64,000 bases of DNA from Laguncularia racemosa. Lineage: Eukaryota > Streptophyta > Magnoliopsida > Myrtales > Combretaceae. Of this stretch, positions 47,753 through 58,690 are shown in pieces. Numbering within the stretch: the stretch's first letter is position 1; each line of letters opens with the position of its first letter. The DNA is taken from positions 7,006,001 through 7,070,000 of the forward strand of contig JBBMOL010000018.1 in assembly GCA_037954665.1 (NCBI GenBank), written 5' to 3'. Under the pieces are notes generated by a model. That model was not told the origin of the DNA. It did not search any database and saw only the letters and a program-made list of their open reading frames with translations. The position numbers and the translations under genes were made by a program.

Positions 47753-49412
47753 TGATAAAGGCATATTTTATCACGTTGTATTTTGTGATTGGTATATATA
47801 TTATTGTCAATTATTAGAAATTTCCAATAAAAAGATACTTAAATTGAATTTATGTTAATATCATAGGGATTAATGGACTTGAAGATGTACATGATGTAAA
47901 ACATGAAGAAATCACAAGCAAGAGATGAGACACGGCCGTGCCTTATGTAGTGTTTTTCCTTTCCACGATGATCAAAGAAAAATAAAGGACGAGAGACTTA
48001 AAGGGATAGCCCACGGTCGTGCTTCATGTGGTGGGTGTGTTTACTCCTTAAGACACGGTCGTGCCTAAAAGAAGATTGAAAGAAGAAAATGCCGAGAAGC
48101 TTAGGAGGATAGCCCATGGCCGTAGTTTATGTGGTGGCAGTAACAACCACATTACACACGGCCGTGCCTCATGTGGTGGATTGCCGACTTAATGAAAGAA
48201 GAAAATGTCGAGAAGCTTAGGGGGATAGCCCATGGCCGTAGTGTATATGGTGGCAGTAACAACCACATTACACACGGCAGTGCCTCATGTGGTGGACTGC
48301 CAACTTTTCATATTCTTGTGCAATTTGTACGTTTCTGAGAGTTTGAAAAGGAGAGAAAAGAAAAGGAAAGGAGAACGACCGGAGGGAGGAGAGTAGACTT
48401 TTAGACTTTTAGAACTTTGTTTTGAGAAATTTTAGTTTTTTACAAAGGAATTGAAGATTGAATTCAATTGGACTTCCATCAATTGAGATCAAGTCAGAAA
48501 TCTCTGAAGAGTTGTTCTAGAATCTTATTTCCAGATTTGCTGCATATTGGTGACTTCTTATCCTAATCATATTTTGCATTTCTGTGAATTGGTTTTTATG
48601 TCTTCAATGGATTCTTTAACATTTTTCATTGAATTTTGTCTTGTTGTTATCTATTGTATGGCTGGCTAATTTCATTTGTGGGAATAGTAGATGAAGCCCT
48701 AGTTTGCTGAAATGATCAATGTAGTTTTGTTATGAGATTGATATATATGTGGAATATTCATGTTGTGAATTTCTATAATTTCAATTTAATTGTGATAAGA
48801 TTAGATTGTTAGAAATCCAGTCAATACGAAAGTGGAGATAGGATTTGTTAGGAATTCTTAATTAGATTAATGAGACAATGCGAAAGTGGCGTTAATTGGT
48901 TTAATTAGGGTTCATATAGAGATTAAAGCTATGTTCTAATTAATTATTCACTAAGAGATTAAGGATAATTGTATTAAGGGCATAAGGCGATCCTAGCATT
49001 GAAAAATGTATGAGAGTATATTAGAATCCCTTGTTAATTAGAGATACGAAAGTGGACTAATTGATTCGAGGTTTAAAATGTTGAACTCACGTGAATAACC
49101 ATATATAAGTTAATTTCAATAACTTAACGGTATTTTGATTAGCATGACTAGGGTGAATTCTAAATTCCCACTGTTTAATTAGAAGTATTTATAAGAATCT
49201 TATAATTCTCATTAGCATAGAACTTAATTTAATCTCTTTAGTTAAATATATAAAAAATTACTGTTTGAATTACCTAAATATCAATATAAGTTATTATAGG
49301 TTTGGTAATCTTTTTAGTCCTCGAGGGAACGATACTCTACTCATCATATATTACTTGATTGCGACCTAATATACTTGCTAGTGGTTTCACTTATACATTT
49401 CACAAGTGATCA
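47753..49412 (+). repeat. 5' LTR of element B (1660 bp)
   Basis: TGATAAAGGC...CAAGTGATCA. The U3 part (47930-48300) carries many variants of cacggccgtg and a 116-bp tandem duplication (48078-48193 and 48194-48308). Confidence 0.95.
48078..48308 (+). repeat. 116-bp tandem duplication in the B LTR
   Basis: Both units start gaaagaagaaaatg(c/t)cgag and end in tggtggattgcc or tggtggactgcc. The same pair is at 54167-54397 in the right LTR, so the duplication predates insertion. Confidence 0.9.
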
Positions 49413-49418
49413 AGTTTT

Positions 49419-49438
49419 TGGCGCCGTTGCCGGGGACT
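49419..49438 (+). other. Primer binding site of element B (tRNA-Asp type)
   Basis: TGGCGCCGTTGCCGGGGACT, six bases (agtttt) after the LTR, identical to element A. Confidence 0.93.
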
Positions 49439-49524
49439 ATAAGATATTAGACTTTGTAGCTTTGTTAGTAATTTAGGCGCATTTTACTGTTTACTTTGGT
49501 GTTTGTTCTCTTTGCATTTGTTCT

Positions 49525-52221
49525 ATGCACAGGAGTCTAAGTGCTGAATCATTACAGTTTGATCCTGAAATTGACTGCACCTTTCATAGGTTGAGAAGAG
49601 AGAATAGAGACAGAAGGGTAGCACAAGAAATAGAGATGGCAAGAAATGACAATGATCAGATACAGGGCTATCATAGAGCTCTTAAAGATTATACTGTACC
49701 TGTTGTTGCAGGTTCAGCGATAAGGAGGCTAGCTATTCAAGCTAACAATTTCGAACTAAAGCCATCACTCATTCAGATGGTTCAATCAAATCAATTTGGA
49801 GGGTACCCAAATGAGAGTCCTGATGATCATATAGCTGTATTCCTCCAATACTGCAACACAGTGAAGATGAACAATGTTGCAGAAGATGTCATCAGATTAC
49901 AGCTTTTCCCTTTCTCACTAAGGGATAAAGCTCGAGCTTGGTTTCATTCACTACCATAGGAGTCCATCACTACTTGGTCTGACCTCTCAACAAAATTTTT
50001 AAAGCGATTTTTCCCACCATCCAGTACTGCAAAGCTTAGAAGTGATATCACAAACTTCACCAAGTTTAGTGGTGAATCACTTTATCAGGCATGGGAGAGA
50101 TTCAAAGAGGCAATCAGGAAGTGCCCCCACCATGGGTTGCCAGACAATCTTCTTATTGAGATTTTCTATCTCAGTTTAGATGAGACATTGAGGTCACTGG
50201 TAGATGCGGCTTTAGGAGGTGCACTCATGGGGAAGAGTTATGTTGAAGCGAGTGTTTTGATAGAGGAGATGGCCTCCAGCGCTCACAATTGGCATAATGA
50301 GAGGAACAAGTCCAGAGTGGCATCTGTTGATGAGAGAGAGACTAACGCACAGTTAACTGCACAAATATCAACTCTCACCACTCAGGTAAGTAAACTCACT
50401 TCCACTCAATCCTTTCACACTAACCAGGTTGCTTTTTGTGAGATGTGTTCAGGACCGCATTCGACATTTGAGTGTATGTCAGGGAATGCTTCTGCTTCAT
50501 CTAGTGGTGAACAGGCGAATTATGTCAACAATTTTCAACGGAACAACCAAGGACCCTACTCCAACACATATAATCCAGGATGGCGTAATCATCCAATTTT
50601 TTCATGAAGGAACGACAACAACATACTGAAGCCGCCACCTGGATTTCAGAAAACAGGTCCTGCCCCAACTGCTCTACCCCAACAGAGTCAATCAAAGATG
50701 GAAGAGCTCATGTTAAGCTACATGCAAAAGATAGATACCATGCTGCAGAATCAACAAGCCACAATTAGAAACTTAGATAACCAAATTGGCCAAATCTCTC
50801 AACATCTAAGCAATAGATCTGGATCTTTGCCTAGTAAAACTTAGGAGAACACCCATCATGTCAATGCCATCATGCTAAGGAGTGGTAAGGAAGTGAAGAA
50901 AGCTAAAAGGCAAGTAGAAATTCAAGAGAAAGATCCTGAGAAAGGTAAGCAGAAGGAAGAGGAACTCACATCCAAAGCACCAGTGTTGCAGCCTTATGTT
51001 CCACCTATCCCCTTCCTAGGAAGACTCAAGCAGAGGGAGTTGGAAGCCCAGTTTGCCAGGTTTTGTGACATATTTAAAGGGCTTCAAATCAATATACCTC
51101 TCTTAGAGGCCTTGAAGAAAATTCCATCCTATGCTAAATTCATGAAAGAGCTGCTCTCTAACAAAAGATCCATGGAGAGTGCTGAGAAAGTAATGCTTCT
51201 TGGTAAGAGTTCAACTGTCATAGAGAAGAAATCTACTCAGCTACCTTGAAAGCTGAAAGATCAGGGAAGTTTCAGTATCCCTTGCACCATTGGTAATATT
51301 AATTTTGAGAATGTTTTGATTGATTCTGGTGCAAGTATTAATTTAATGCCACTTTCAGTTTTTAGGAAGCTCGGAATAGAGCCACAAAAGTGCAAGAGGA
51401 GACTAATCACTGTGCAGCTAGCTAATAAGAGCTTAAGGTTTTCCAAAGGTACAGTGGAGGATGTCTTAGTCAAGGTCAATAAATTCATATTTCCAGTGGA
51501 CTTTGTCATACTGGATGTGGAAGAAGATGATGACATTCCACTCATTCTGGGTAGACCATTCTTAGCTACAGGTCAAGCTCTAATTGATGTAGGACAAGGT
51601 AAGCTCACCCTTAGAGCACTAGATGACCAGGTAACATTTGATATGTATGATCCTGTGTTTTTGTCTAATGAGGAAGCAAGGTATTCTGACATATCTGCTA
51701 AGGGTGAAATTACTAACAATGATGTGGAGGAAAATGTAGGGCAAACCACTCTTGAAGCTGTCTTGAGTGAGATAGATGATTGGGGGGATGAGGATGAGCA
51801 AGAAAACAACGGCTGTGAGCAAGTACCCTAGACTGAAAGTGTTGTTGCTTTTGAGAAGACAGACCACTATGAGAAGCCACCAGTGTCGACACTAATGCCC
51901 ATGCAGACACTTGAACATAATGTCTTTTCTAATCAATTGTTTGATTATGAGTGTCTGAATTTAGGAAATCCATGGCCTCACATTAATCCAGCGCCTATGA
52001 CAAGAAAATTGCAGCAACAAATTCAAGGCCAGTTAGATGAACATAGGGAAATCTTGGGATGGTCAAGGGCAGACATCCAGCAGGTAAGTTTATTGATATC
52101 CACCTACAAAACATTGGTGGAAGCTGAAAAGAAGGGCACCATACCATGGAAGGAAGCTTGGAATCCTAATCTGAAAACGATGGTGTTGGAGGAGTTGTTT
52201 AAACTCCTTGATGTAAGCTAA
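49525..52221 (+). pseudogene. Gag-protease of element B ending in an RT stub
   Basis: ATG 49525 (MHRSLSAES); a single frame throughout. Gag blocks are as in A, with an intact knuckle CEMCSGPHSTFEC (about 50439). Protease: LIDSGASINLMPLSVFRKLG (51313-51372, DSGA active site) and LILGRPFLA. It then passes a Glu/Asp-rich spacer and ends LKTMVLEELFKLLDVS, the spot where RT begins in A (LKEVVKKEVLKLLDAG). Stops: TAG 49957-49959, TGA 50605-50607, TAG 50842-50844, a TGA at about 51247, TAG 51829-51831. There is no frameshift in 2.7 kb. Confidence 0.92.
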
Positions 52222-53841
52222 CCCTGATAGTCAGGCTGATGACTATAAAACAAGCGCTTCATGGGAGGCAACCCATGATTAAAGATTTTTTGTAAATTAA
52301 TTTTATTTTTCAAAAAAAAATACGGTCGTGGTTCGTGTGGTGTCCCTAAATCCACCACATGTCATATGGCTATGCCACGGTAATGTGCAAATTGCGGATT
52401 GACTCACCCCTTACACCACGGCCGTATGTAAAAAAAAAAAAAAAAGTGTGTGAATATTCTTGATTTATTTTGTCTCTTTGTGTTTCTTTGTTTAACTTCA
52501 GGAACTAAAGGAAAAATGTGCAGTTCATATGGAAAAGTGATGGCACTTTCATGATGAAATATTCCAGAGATTTTGCTCCACTTTCATCTCAGGGAAGTTT
52601 CGTTATTCCCAAAGTACTTTTATGGTTTAATCAATTTTCTTTTGCAATTAGGAAAGACAATAGGGACATTGTCTGAATTAAGTGTGGGGGAAGGAAAAAT
52701 AAAATAGGCCATTATTTATGATAATTTTGATGTCTGTTGATGTTAATTTGTGTGGAATGAATATTTTGGACAATTATACTTCACCATTATCTTAAACTGT
52801 TGTATTGGAAAAGTCTAATATGATTTAGAAATGTGGTATAAATTTTCTTTTATCTAATTGATTTGATTTGGTGCCTTACTCATTAGCTGTTGTAATTGGT
52901 TTACTTAGTTTAAATTTAGTAGTGGAATCTTTAAGGAAAAATTTGACCTTTTGTTTAAACTCTTGAATTTAAAGTTCGGAAGTAGGTCGAGTCCTTTAGT
53001 GCAAAACAAGCAAGTTTACTTCTAACTGAATTAAGCTTGTATTTTGTCTTTTGAAGTGCTTTGAGAATATTTTAACTCTTAGAAAAAGAGGTAGAGGAAG
53101 ATTTTTACTTAGTGATTCCTAATAAAAATAGTCCTCTAAAAAAAAATAAAAAATTTTAGAGCCTTTACTCCAATGACTCAGGTAAGTGAGTTAAGAGTAT
53201 CCTAACTTAAATGTTAGTGTGAGGAAGAGTTCATAGGGGTCCCTTTAAAACCTGGTCACTTGGGTGATGAGCCCGGGATGTGTCGACTCAATGAACTCAT
53301 AATAACGTAAAGGGCGGAAAGGCAAAATTTTAATATATTAATAAAAGCCAGTTGATATGGGCAGGCTTTAGTCCCTCAGAAGAGTGAAGTCAGACTCCAC
53401 TGTCAATCTGAGCAAATGAAAAAAAAAAAAAAAAAGAAGAAGAAGAATAAAGAATGAAATAAGACTATTATAAAAAGGAAAAAATTTAGGGGAAGAGTGG
53501 ATACCATATGCTTTAACTTTGTGTTATCTTATTCAGATAAGTAATAAAAGAGATTTTATACTTGCTAGTTGCTTTTGAAGTTTAAATGAGTGTTTTGCTT
53601 TATTGGACTGAGAATTTATCTGTTGAAATAGGAGTTCGATGGTTAAACATTAGGAATAAAAGTTAGTCTTTCAAGATTAACTACTCAATTTCTTTCTAAG
53701 TATACCAGTTACATGTTTTCAGTTAGTTAGAGTGGTAGGCACCATCTTTTCAAATCAATTATGAGGAAAGAAAATTTTTTATTTTCATTTGACAGTTTAT
53801 TAATTGCTTGAGGACAAGCAGAAGTTCAAGTACGGGGGAGT
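52222..53841 (+). other. 3' non-coding region of element B
   Basis: Directly follows the RT stub. It has a hairpin (52260-52277) after aagcgctt, two cacggccgt-like motifs (about 52322 and 52420) framed by poly-A runs, an inner purine tract aagtgtgggggaagg (about 52680), a block shared with A around cccgggatgtg (about 53275), and the purine tract tacgggggagt at the LTR border. Confidence 0.8.
52260..52277 (+). other. Conserved hairpin after pol in element B
   Basis: catggg-aggcaa-cccatg; the counterpart in A is 22354-22371 with a different loop. Confidence 0.6.
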
Positions 53842-55501
53842 TGATAAAGGCATATTTTATCATGTTGTATTTTGTTATTGGTATATATATTATTGTCAAT
53901 TATTAGAAATTTCCAATAAAAAGATACTTAAATTGCATTTATGTTAATATCATAGGGATTAATGGACTTGAAGATGTACATGATGCAAAACATGAAGAAA
54001 TCACAAGCAAGAGATGAGACACGGCCGTGCCTTATGTAGTGTTTTTCCTTTCCACGATGATCAAAGAAAAATAAAGGACGAGAGGCTTAAGGGGATAGCC
54101 CACGGCCATGCTTCATGTGGTGGGTGTGTTTACTCCCTGAGACATGGTCGAGCCTAAAAGAAGAATGAAAGAAGAAAATGCCGAGAAGCTTAGGGGGATA
54201 GCCCACAGCCGTGGTTTATGTGGTAGCAGTAACAACCACATTACACACGGTCGTGCCTCATGTGGTGGATTGTCGACTTAATGAAAGAAGAAAATGCCGA
54301 GAAGCTTAGGGGGATAGCCCACGGCCATAGTGTATGTGGTGGCAGTAACAACCACATTATACACCGCTGTGCCTCATGTGGTGGACTGCCGACTTTTCAT
54401 ATTCTTGTGCAATTTATACGTTTCTGAGAGTTTAAAAACGAGAGAAAAGGAAAGGAAAGGAGAACGACCGGAGGGAGGAGAGTAGACTTTTAGACTTTTA
54501 GAACTTTGTTTTGAGAAATTTTAGTTTTTTACAAGGGAATTGAATATTGAATTCAATTGGACTTCCATCAATTGAGATCAAGTCAAAAATCTCTGAAGAG
54601 TTGTTCTAGAATCTTATTTCCAGATTTGCTACATATTGGTGACTTCTTATCCTAATCATATTTTGCATTTCTGTTAATTGGTTTTTATGTCTTCAATGGA
54701 TTCTTTAACATTTTTCATTGAATTTTTTCTTGTTGTTATCTATTGTATGGCTAGCTAATTTAATTTGTGGGAATAGTGGATGAAGCCCTAGTTTGCTAAA
54801 ATGATCAGTGTAGTTTTGTTATGAGATTGATATATATGTGGAATATTCATGTTGTGAATTTATATAATTTCAATTTAATTGTGATAAGATTAGATTGTTA
54901 GAAATCCAGTCAATACGAAAGTGGAGATAGGATTTGTTAGGAATTTTTAATTAGATTAATGAGACAATGCGAAAGCGGTGTTAATTGGTTTAATTAGGGT
55001 TCATATAGAGATTAAAGCTATGTTCTAATTAATTATTCACTAAGATATTAGGGATAATTGTATTAAGGGAATAAGGCGATCATAGCATTGAAAAATGTAT
55101 GAGAGTATATTAGAATCCCCTATTAATTAGAGATACGAAAGTGGACTAATTGATTCGAGGTTTAAAATGTTGAACTCACGTGAATAACCACATATAAGTT
55201 GATTTCAATAACTTAACGGTATTTTGATTAGCATGACTAGGGTGAATTCTAAATTCCCACTGTTCAATTAGAAGTATTTATAAGAATCTTATAATTCTCA
55301 TTAGCATAGAACTTAATTTAATCTCTTTAGTTAAATATATAAAAAATTCCTGTTTGAATTACCTAAATATCAATATAAGTTATTATAGGTTTGGTAATCT
55401 TTTTAGTCCTCGAGGGAACGATACTCTACTCATCATATATTACTTGATTGCGACCTAGTATACTTGCTAGTGGATTCACTTATACATTTCACAAGTGATC
55501 A
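53842..55501 (+). repeat. 3' LTR of element B (1660 bp)
   Basis: Same length as the 5' LTR. It starts TGATAAAGG and ends GTGATCA, followed by TSD attgt (55502-55506). Confidence 0.95.
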
Positions 55502-55506
55502 ATTGT

Positions 55507-55851
55507 AATTCGTGGATAATCATCTTGTAAAGGTTGATTGTTCATTGAGATTGAATAATTCTTAGTGATTGGCATGAATTGGCATTATTGGAAGGATATT
55601 GAGATCACGGTTTTGTGCTTGTCTTATTGCTTCCTTTTGATTTGATTTTACGTGAACTTCATCTTCTCTTGTGGTTATTTGGTTAATATTATCATTAGAG
55701 ATTACAATTGGTTCATTTGAACAACAATTCCCATCAAAATCTACAAGGTGTTCACGTGAGATCACCCTCAAGTGCACCGGTTTGTGTTTTTTGAATTAAG
55801 GTGTTTTTCCTTGATTCTTTTGATTGTGCTTAAGTGGAATTAGGCACATCA
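55507..55851 (+). repeat. 3' LTR of element D, second part
   Basis: Resumes aattcgtggataatc and ends ttaggcacatca, followed by TSD ggatg (55852-55856). Confidence 0.93.
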
Positions 55852-55877
55852 GGATGCTACCTCATGAATAAAGGTAT

Positions 55878-56659
55878 TGATACGAACCACGCTAACCCGT
55901 GACAAAACCCAATACCAATACGTTCGGAAATTCGTTGCCTAAGATGCCCAAATACATATAAACCGCGACCCATTATCTATAAGCGAGACAAGAACCTTGG
56001 TATAAAAATGAAGACGCTACAATCGAGATGGAAGACCGATTGATATGTCGGAATGAACGCCACGAAAATCAATCCGATAAGTTCGATTTAGTTCTTGAAG
56101 AACCAAGAGAGGTGCCTCTCAAAAGTGTTTAATGTTCAAACATGTTAATTTTAAGTTGTTCTAAACCCTAGGAGCTTTTATACTAGGGTTACAATTCGTG
56201 TAAAACAAGTCCAAAACGACATAGTTTAGATAAGTGGCGTAAAAACGCGAAAACAGAACAAGCTTGCCAGCAGGGGATACACGGCTGTGTACACGCCCGT
56301 GTACTTTAGCGGTGTACCTTTCTGTGCAACTTCTGGCAACATACACGCCCGTGTACTTTGGCCGTGTATCTTTCTATGGATTTGCTTGACTCGATACACG
56401 ACCGTGCCTTGAAAATACATGCCCTCTTCAACCCGTGTCCAGTGTGACTTGTATAAGAGCAAGGGTCTTCCCATAGTTGTTCCAATCTATTCCAACTTCA
56501 TGATTGCCCCAATCCTTCCTGGCTTCATGGACATCCTTTATCAACCCGTTAAGTGCTTCCTTGAGTCGTTTCGCTCGACTTCTTGTGATCGGTCCAGGCG
56601 GCACTTCAAGAGGATCCACATTCCTTCTTCCAGCTTGACTCTCATCATGGATCTCATCA
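55878..56659 (-). repeat. 3' LTR of element C (782 bp)
   Basis: On the minus strand it starts TGATGAGATCC after the purine tract caagaggaggggaa and ends GGTTCGTATCA. It contains repeated acacgcccgtgtac and ggccgtgta words (56279-56405). The first about 77 codons belong to the polyprotein tail. Confidence 0.92.
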
Positions 56660-57129
56660 TTCCCCTCCTCTTGAAAAGGATTTGTCCTCAAATCGTCACC
56701 TATATCAAAAGGACTCAGATCAGTAACATTAAATGTGGCACTTACTTGATACTCACTAGGAAAATCTATCTTGTATGCATTGTCGTTGATGCGCTCAAGA
56801 ACTTGAAATGGTCCATCACCTCTAGGAAGTAGTTTAGATCGACGTTGCATGGGAAACCACTCTTTGCGCATGTGAACCCAAACCCAATCTCCAGGTTCAA
56901 AAACAGCTTGTCGACGACCCTTGTTGGCTTGTTTCACATACTGCTCTGTTCGTCGTTCAATGTTCAGCCTTCTCACGAAATCTGCCTTAGAATCAGCTTC
57001 AAAACTCACAAACTTATTAAGTGGCAATGGCAATAAATAATTAGGATTCAGTGAGTTAAAACCAAACACAATCTCAAATGGTGAACAATGAATAATGTTA
57101 TTTAAAGCCCTATTACATGCAAACTCCAC
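56428..57129 (-). pseudogene. Integrase C-terminal part and tail of element C
   Basis: Starts FACNRALNNIIHCSPFEIVFGF (just after the catalytic Glu region) and continues RRQAVFEPGDWVWVHMRKEWFP, RGDGPFQVLERINDNAYKIDLP-like, and ATFNVTDLSPFDIGDDLRTNPF. It ends with PGPITRSRAKRLKEALNGLI inside the 3' LTR. It is open for 233 codons. The tail is of the type CRM elements use in place of a canonical chromodomain. Confidence 0.85.
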
Positions 57130-57276
57130 AAATGGTAGACAATCCTTCTAAGTCCTAATGTTCTTCTCTATGATTGCCTCTAACAATTGAATTAAAGTCC
57201 TATTAACCACATCAATTTTCCTATCAATTTGTGGGTGACAGATAGTTGAAAACATCCGTTTAGTTCTCAACTTTTC

Positions 57277-57990
57277 CTACAATACTCTCCGAAAATGACT
57301 CAAAAATTTCTCATCTCGATCACTAACAATGCTTCTAGGTATACCATGCGGACGCACTACCTTTCTAAAGAACAAATCAACAATGTGTATAACATCATCA
57401 GTTTTATGACAAGGAATGAAATGAACCGTTTTAAAAATCCTATCCACAACTACAAAAATAAAATCTTGACTATGCCTAGGCCTAGATAATCCTAACACAA
57501 AATCTATGGACATGTCTATCCAAGGCTCATAAGGAATGACACTATACTCATACAACCAATCTAAGAAGTCATCTAAATGACGAATGGGATGACAATACTT
57601 TACCATGATGTTGTTGATGGCGTGGCAGTCAACACACATCCTCCATGTCCCATCCTTCTTAGGCACCAAAATCACAGGCATTGCACATGGACTCATGCCT
57701 TCTCTCACGTATCTCTTCTCCATTAATTCATTGAACTGCCTTTGGAGTTCCTTCGGAAAGACATTTTCAAAGTCCTGCATAAGAGACACAACCACACTAG
57801 GCAAAGAGTTAGATAAATCGTTAGTAGTCAAACATGTTTCCTTAAAAACCAGAAACAACATAGGTTGCCTCATCATTAACGCTCTCCTTACTACACTCGC
57901 TCTTACCACACAACTCTCCTTTCGCAAGGCTACCCTCTCCTTTTCACTCACCACCAAAGTTGATCCCCCTTCAACTTAGCCTCTCACACT
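57277..57990 (-). pseudogene. RT-integrase in-frame deletion fusion of element C
   Basis: One 226-codon frame. MLFLVFKETC..., DFENVFP joins directly to KELQRQFNELMEKRYVREG (about 38 residues missing), then MSPCAMPVILVPKKDGTWRM, VDCHAINNIMVKYCHPIRHLDDFLD (RT blocks 1-2), then a jump at about 57555 to YEYSVIPYEPWIDMSIDFVLG (integrase core, first Asp). FIFVVVDRIFKTVHFIPCHKTDD and PRSIVSDRDEKF (second Asp) follow. The RT catalytic YVDD, RNase H and the integrase zinc finger are gone. Confidence 0.87.
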
Positions 57991-58080
57991 CTTTCCAGCC
58001 TTCCTCTCCTTTTTCTTCTCATTGTCTTTTGTTCTCTCACTCTCACTCTGCTTTTCACTCACCTTGTGTTTTGCAAACAA

Positions 58081-58690
58081 CTATTGGAGCTGCAACTGAT
58101 CCTCATACACTTGTTTAGGTGTTAAAGGTTTAAGGTTAAAACTTTTCCCTTGGTGAACAAGTGTATACTTGTTAGAAAAGCCATCATGAACAACCTTCCT
58201 ATCAAATTGCCATGGCCTCCCCAACAACACATGACATGCTTGCATTATCACTACATCACATAACACCTCATCCTCATACCTTCCAATGCGAAAACCAATC
58301 AAGGCTTGCTTACTTACCTTAGTTTCTCCACTATCATTCAACCACTGCAATTTATATGGACTAGGGTGTCTAACAGTTTTGAGCCCTAGCCTCTCAACAA
58401 TAAAATTGCTCACTACATTGGTGCAACTTCCCCCATCAATAATCAAACTACAAATGTGATCTCCTAGATAACATCTAGTATGAAATATATTCTCCCATTG
58501 CACCTCTTCTTCTTCCTTCACCTGCACATTCAAAGCTCTCTTCACTACTGCCACTAGCCTTCCCATTACAGGCTCCTCATCATCACTAGCATCCTCTAAT
58601 GGTGGCATATCATCTTCTTCACTATCCCCCTCAATCTCATACTCACCATCATCACGTAAAATCATCACACGCCTATTTGGACATTGACTA
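58081..58690 (-). pseudogene. Protease of element C
   Basis: Follows the CCHC knuckle (CFKCQGRGHIASQC, about 58676-58720). An acidic linker (EIEGDSEEDDMPPLEDASDDEE) leads to IFHTRCYLGDHICSLIIDGGSCTNVV with active-site IDGG, then YEDEVLCDVVIMQACHVLLGRPWQFDRKVVHDGF. It ends at a stop at 58081-58083, beyond which codons continue towards RT. Confidence 0.85.

Larger units (their letters stand above)
47753..55501 (+). mobile_element. Element B: Athila-like element with RT, RNase H and integrase deleted
   Basis: 7749 bp with two 1660-bp LTRs (47753-49412 and 53842-55501), TSD attgt, and a tRNA-Asp-type primer binding site. One frame covers gag, protease and the first few residues of RT, then the sequence jumps to the post-pol 3' region shared with element A. 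LTRs differ at about 60 of 1660 sites (counted by eye, about 96 percent identity). Gag is nearly the same as in A, but the LTRs are only partly related. It is non-autonomous and now carries several stops. Confidence 0.94.
43507..55851 (+). mobile_element. Element D: gag-protease-only gypsy element carrying nested element B
   Basis: TSD ggatg on both sides. The left LTR is 43507-44517; the right LTR is 47089-47752 plus 55507-55851, split by element B. Without B and its TSD copy the element is 4591 bp. The internal region (44518-47088) holds an initiator-tRNA-Met primer binding site, a 660-bp leader and one gag-protease reading frame. That frame passes directly into the DLRANLSEARGDD tail at the 3' LTR border. 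There is no trace of RT, RNase H or integrase. The structure fits the TR-GAG class of non-autonomous elements. It is the same family as E. Confidence 0.92.
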
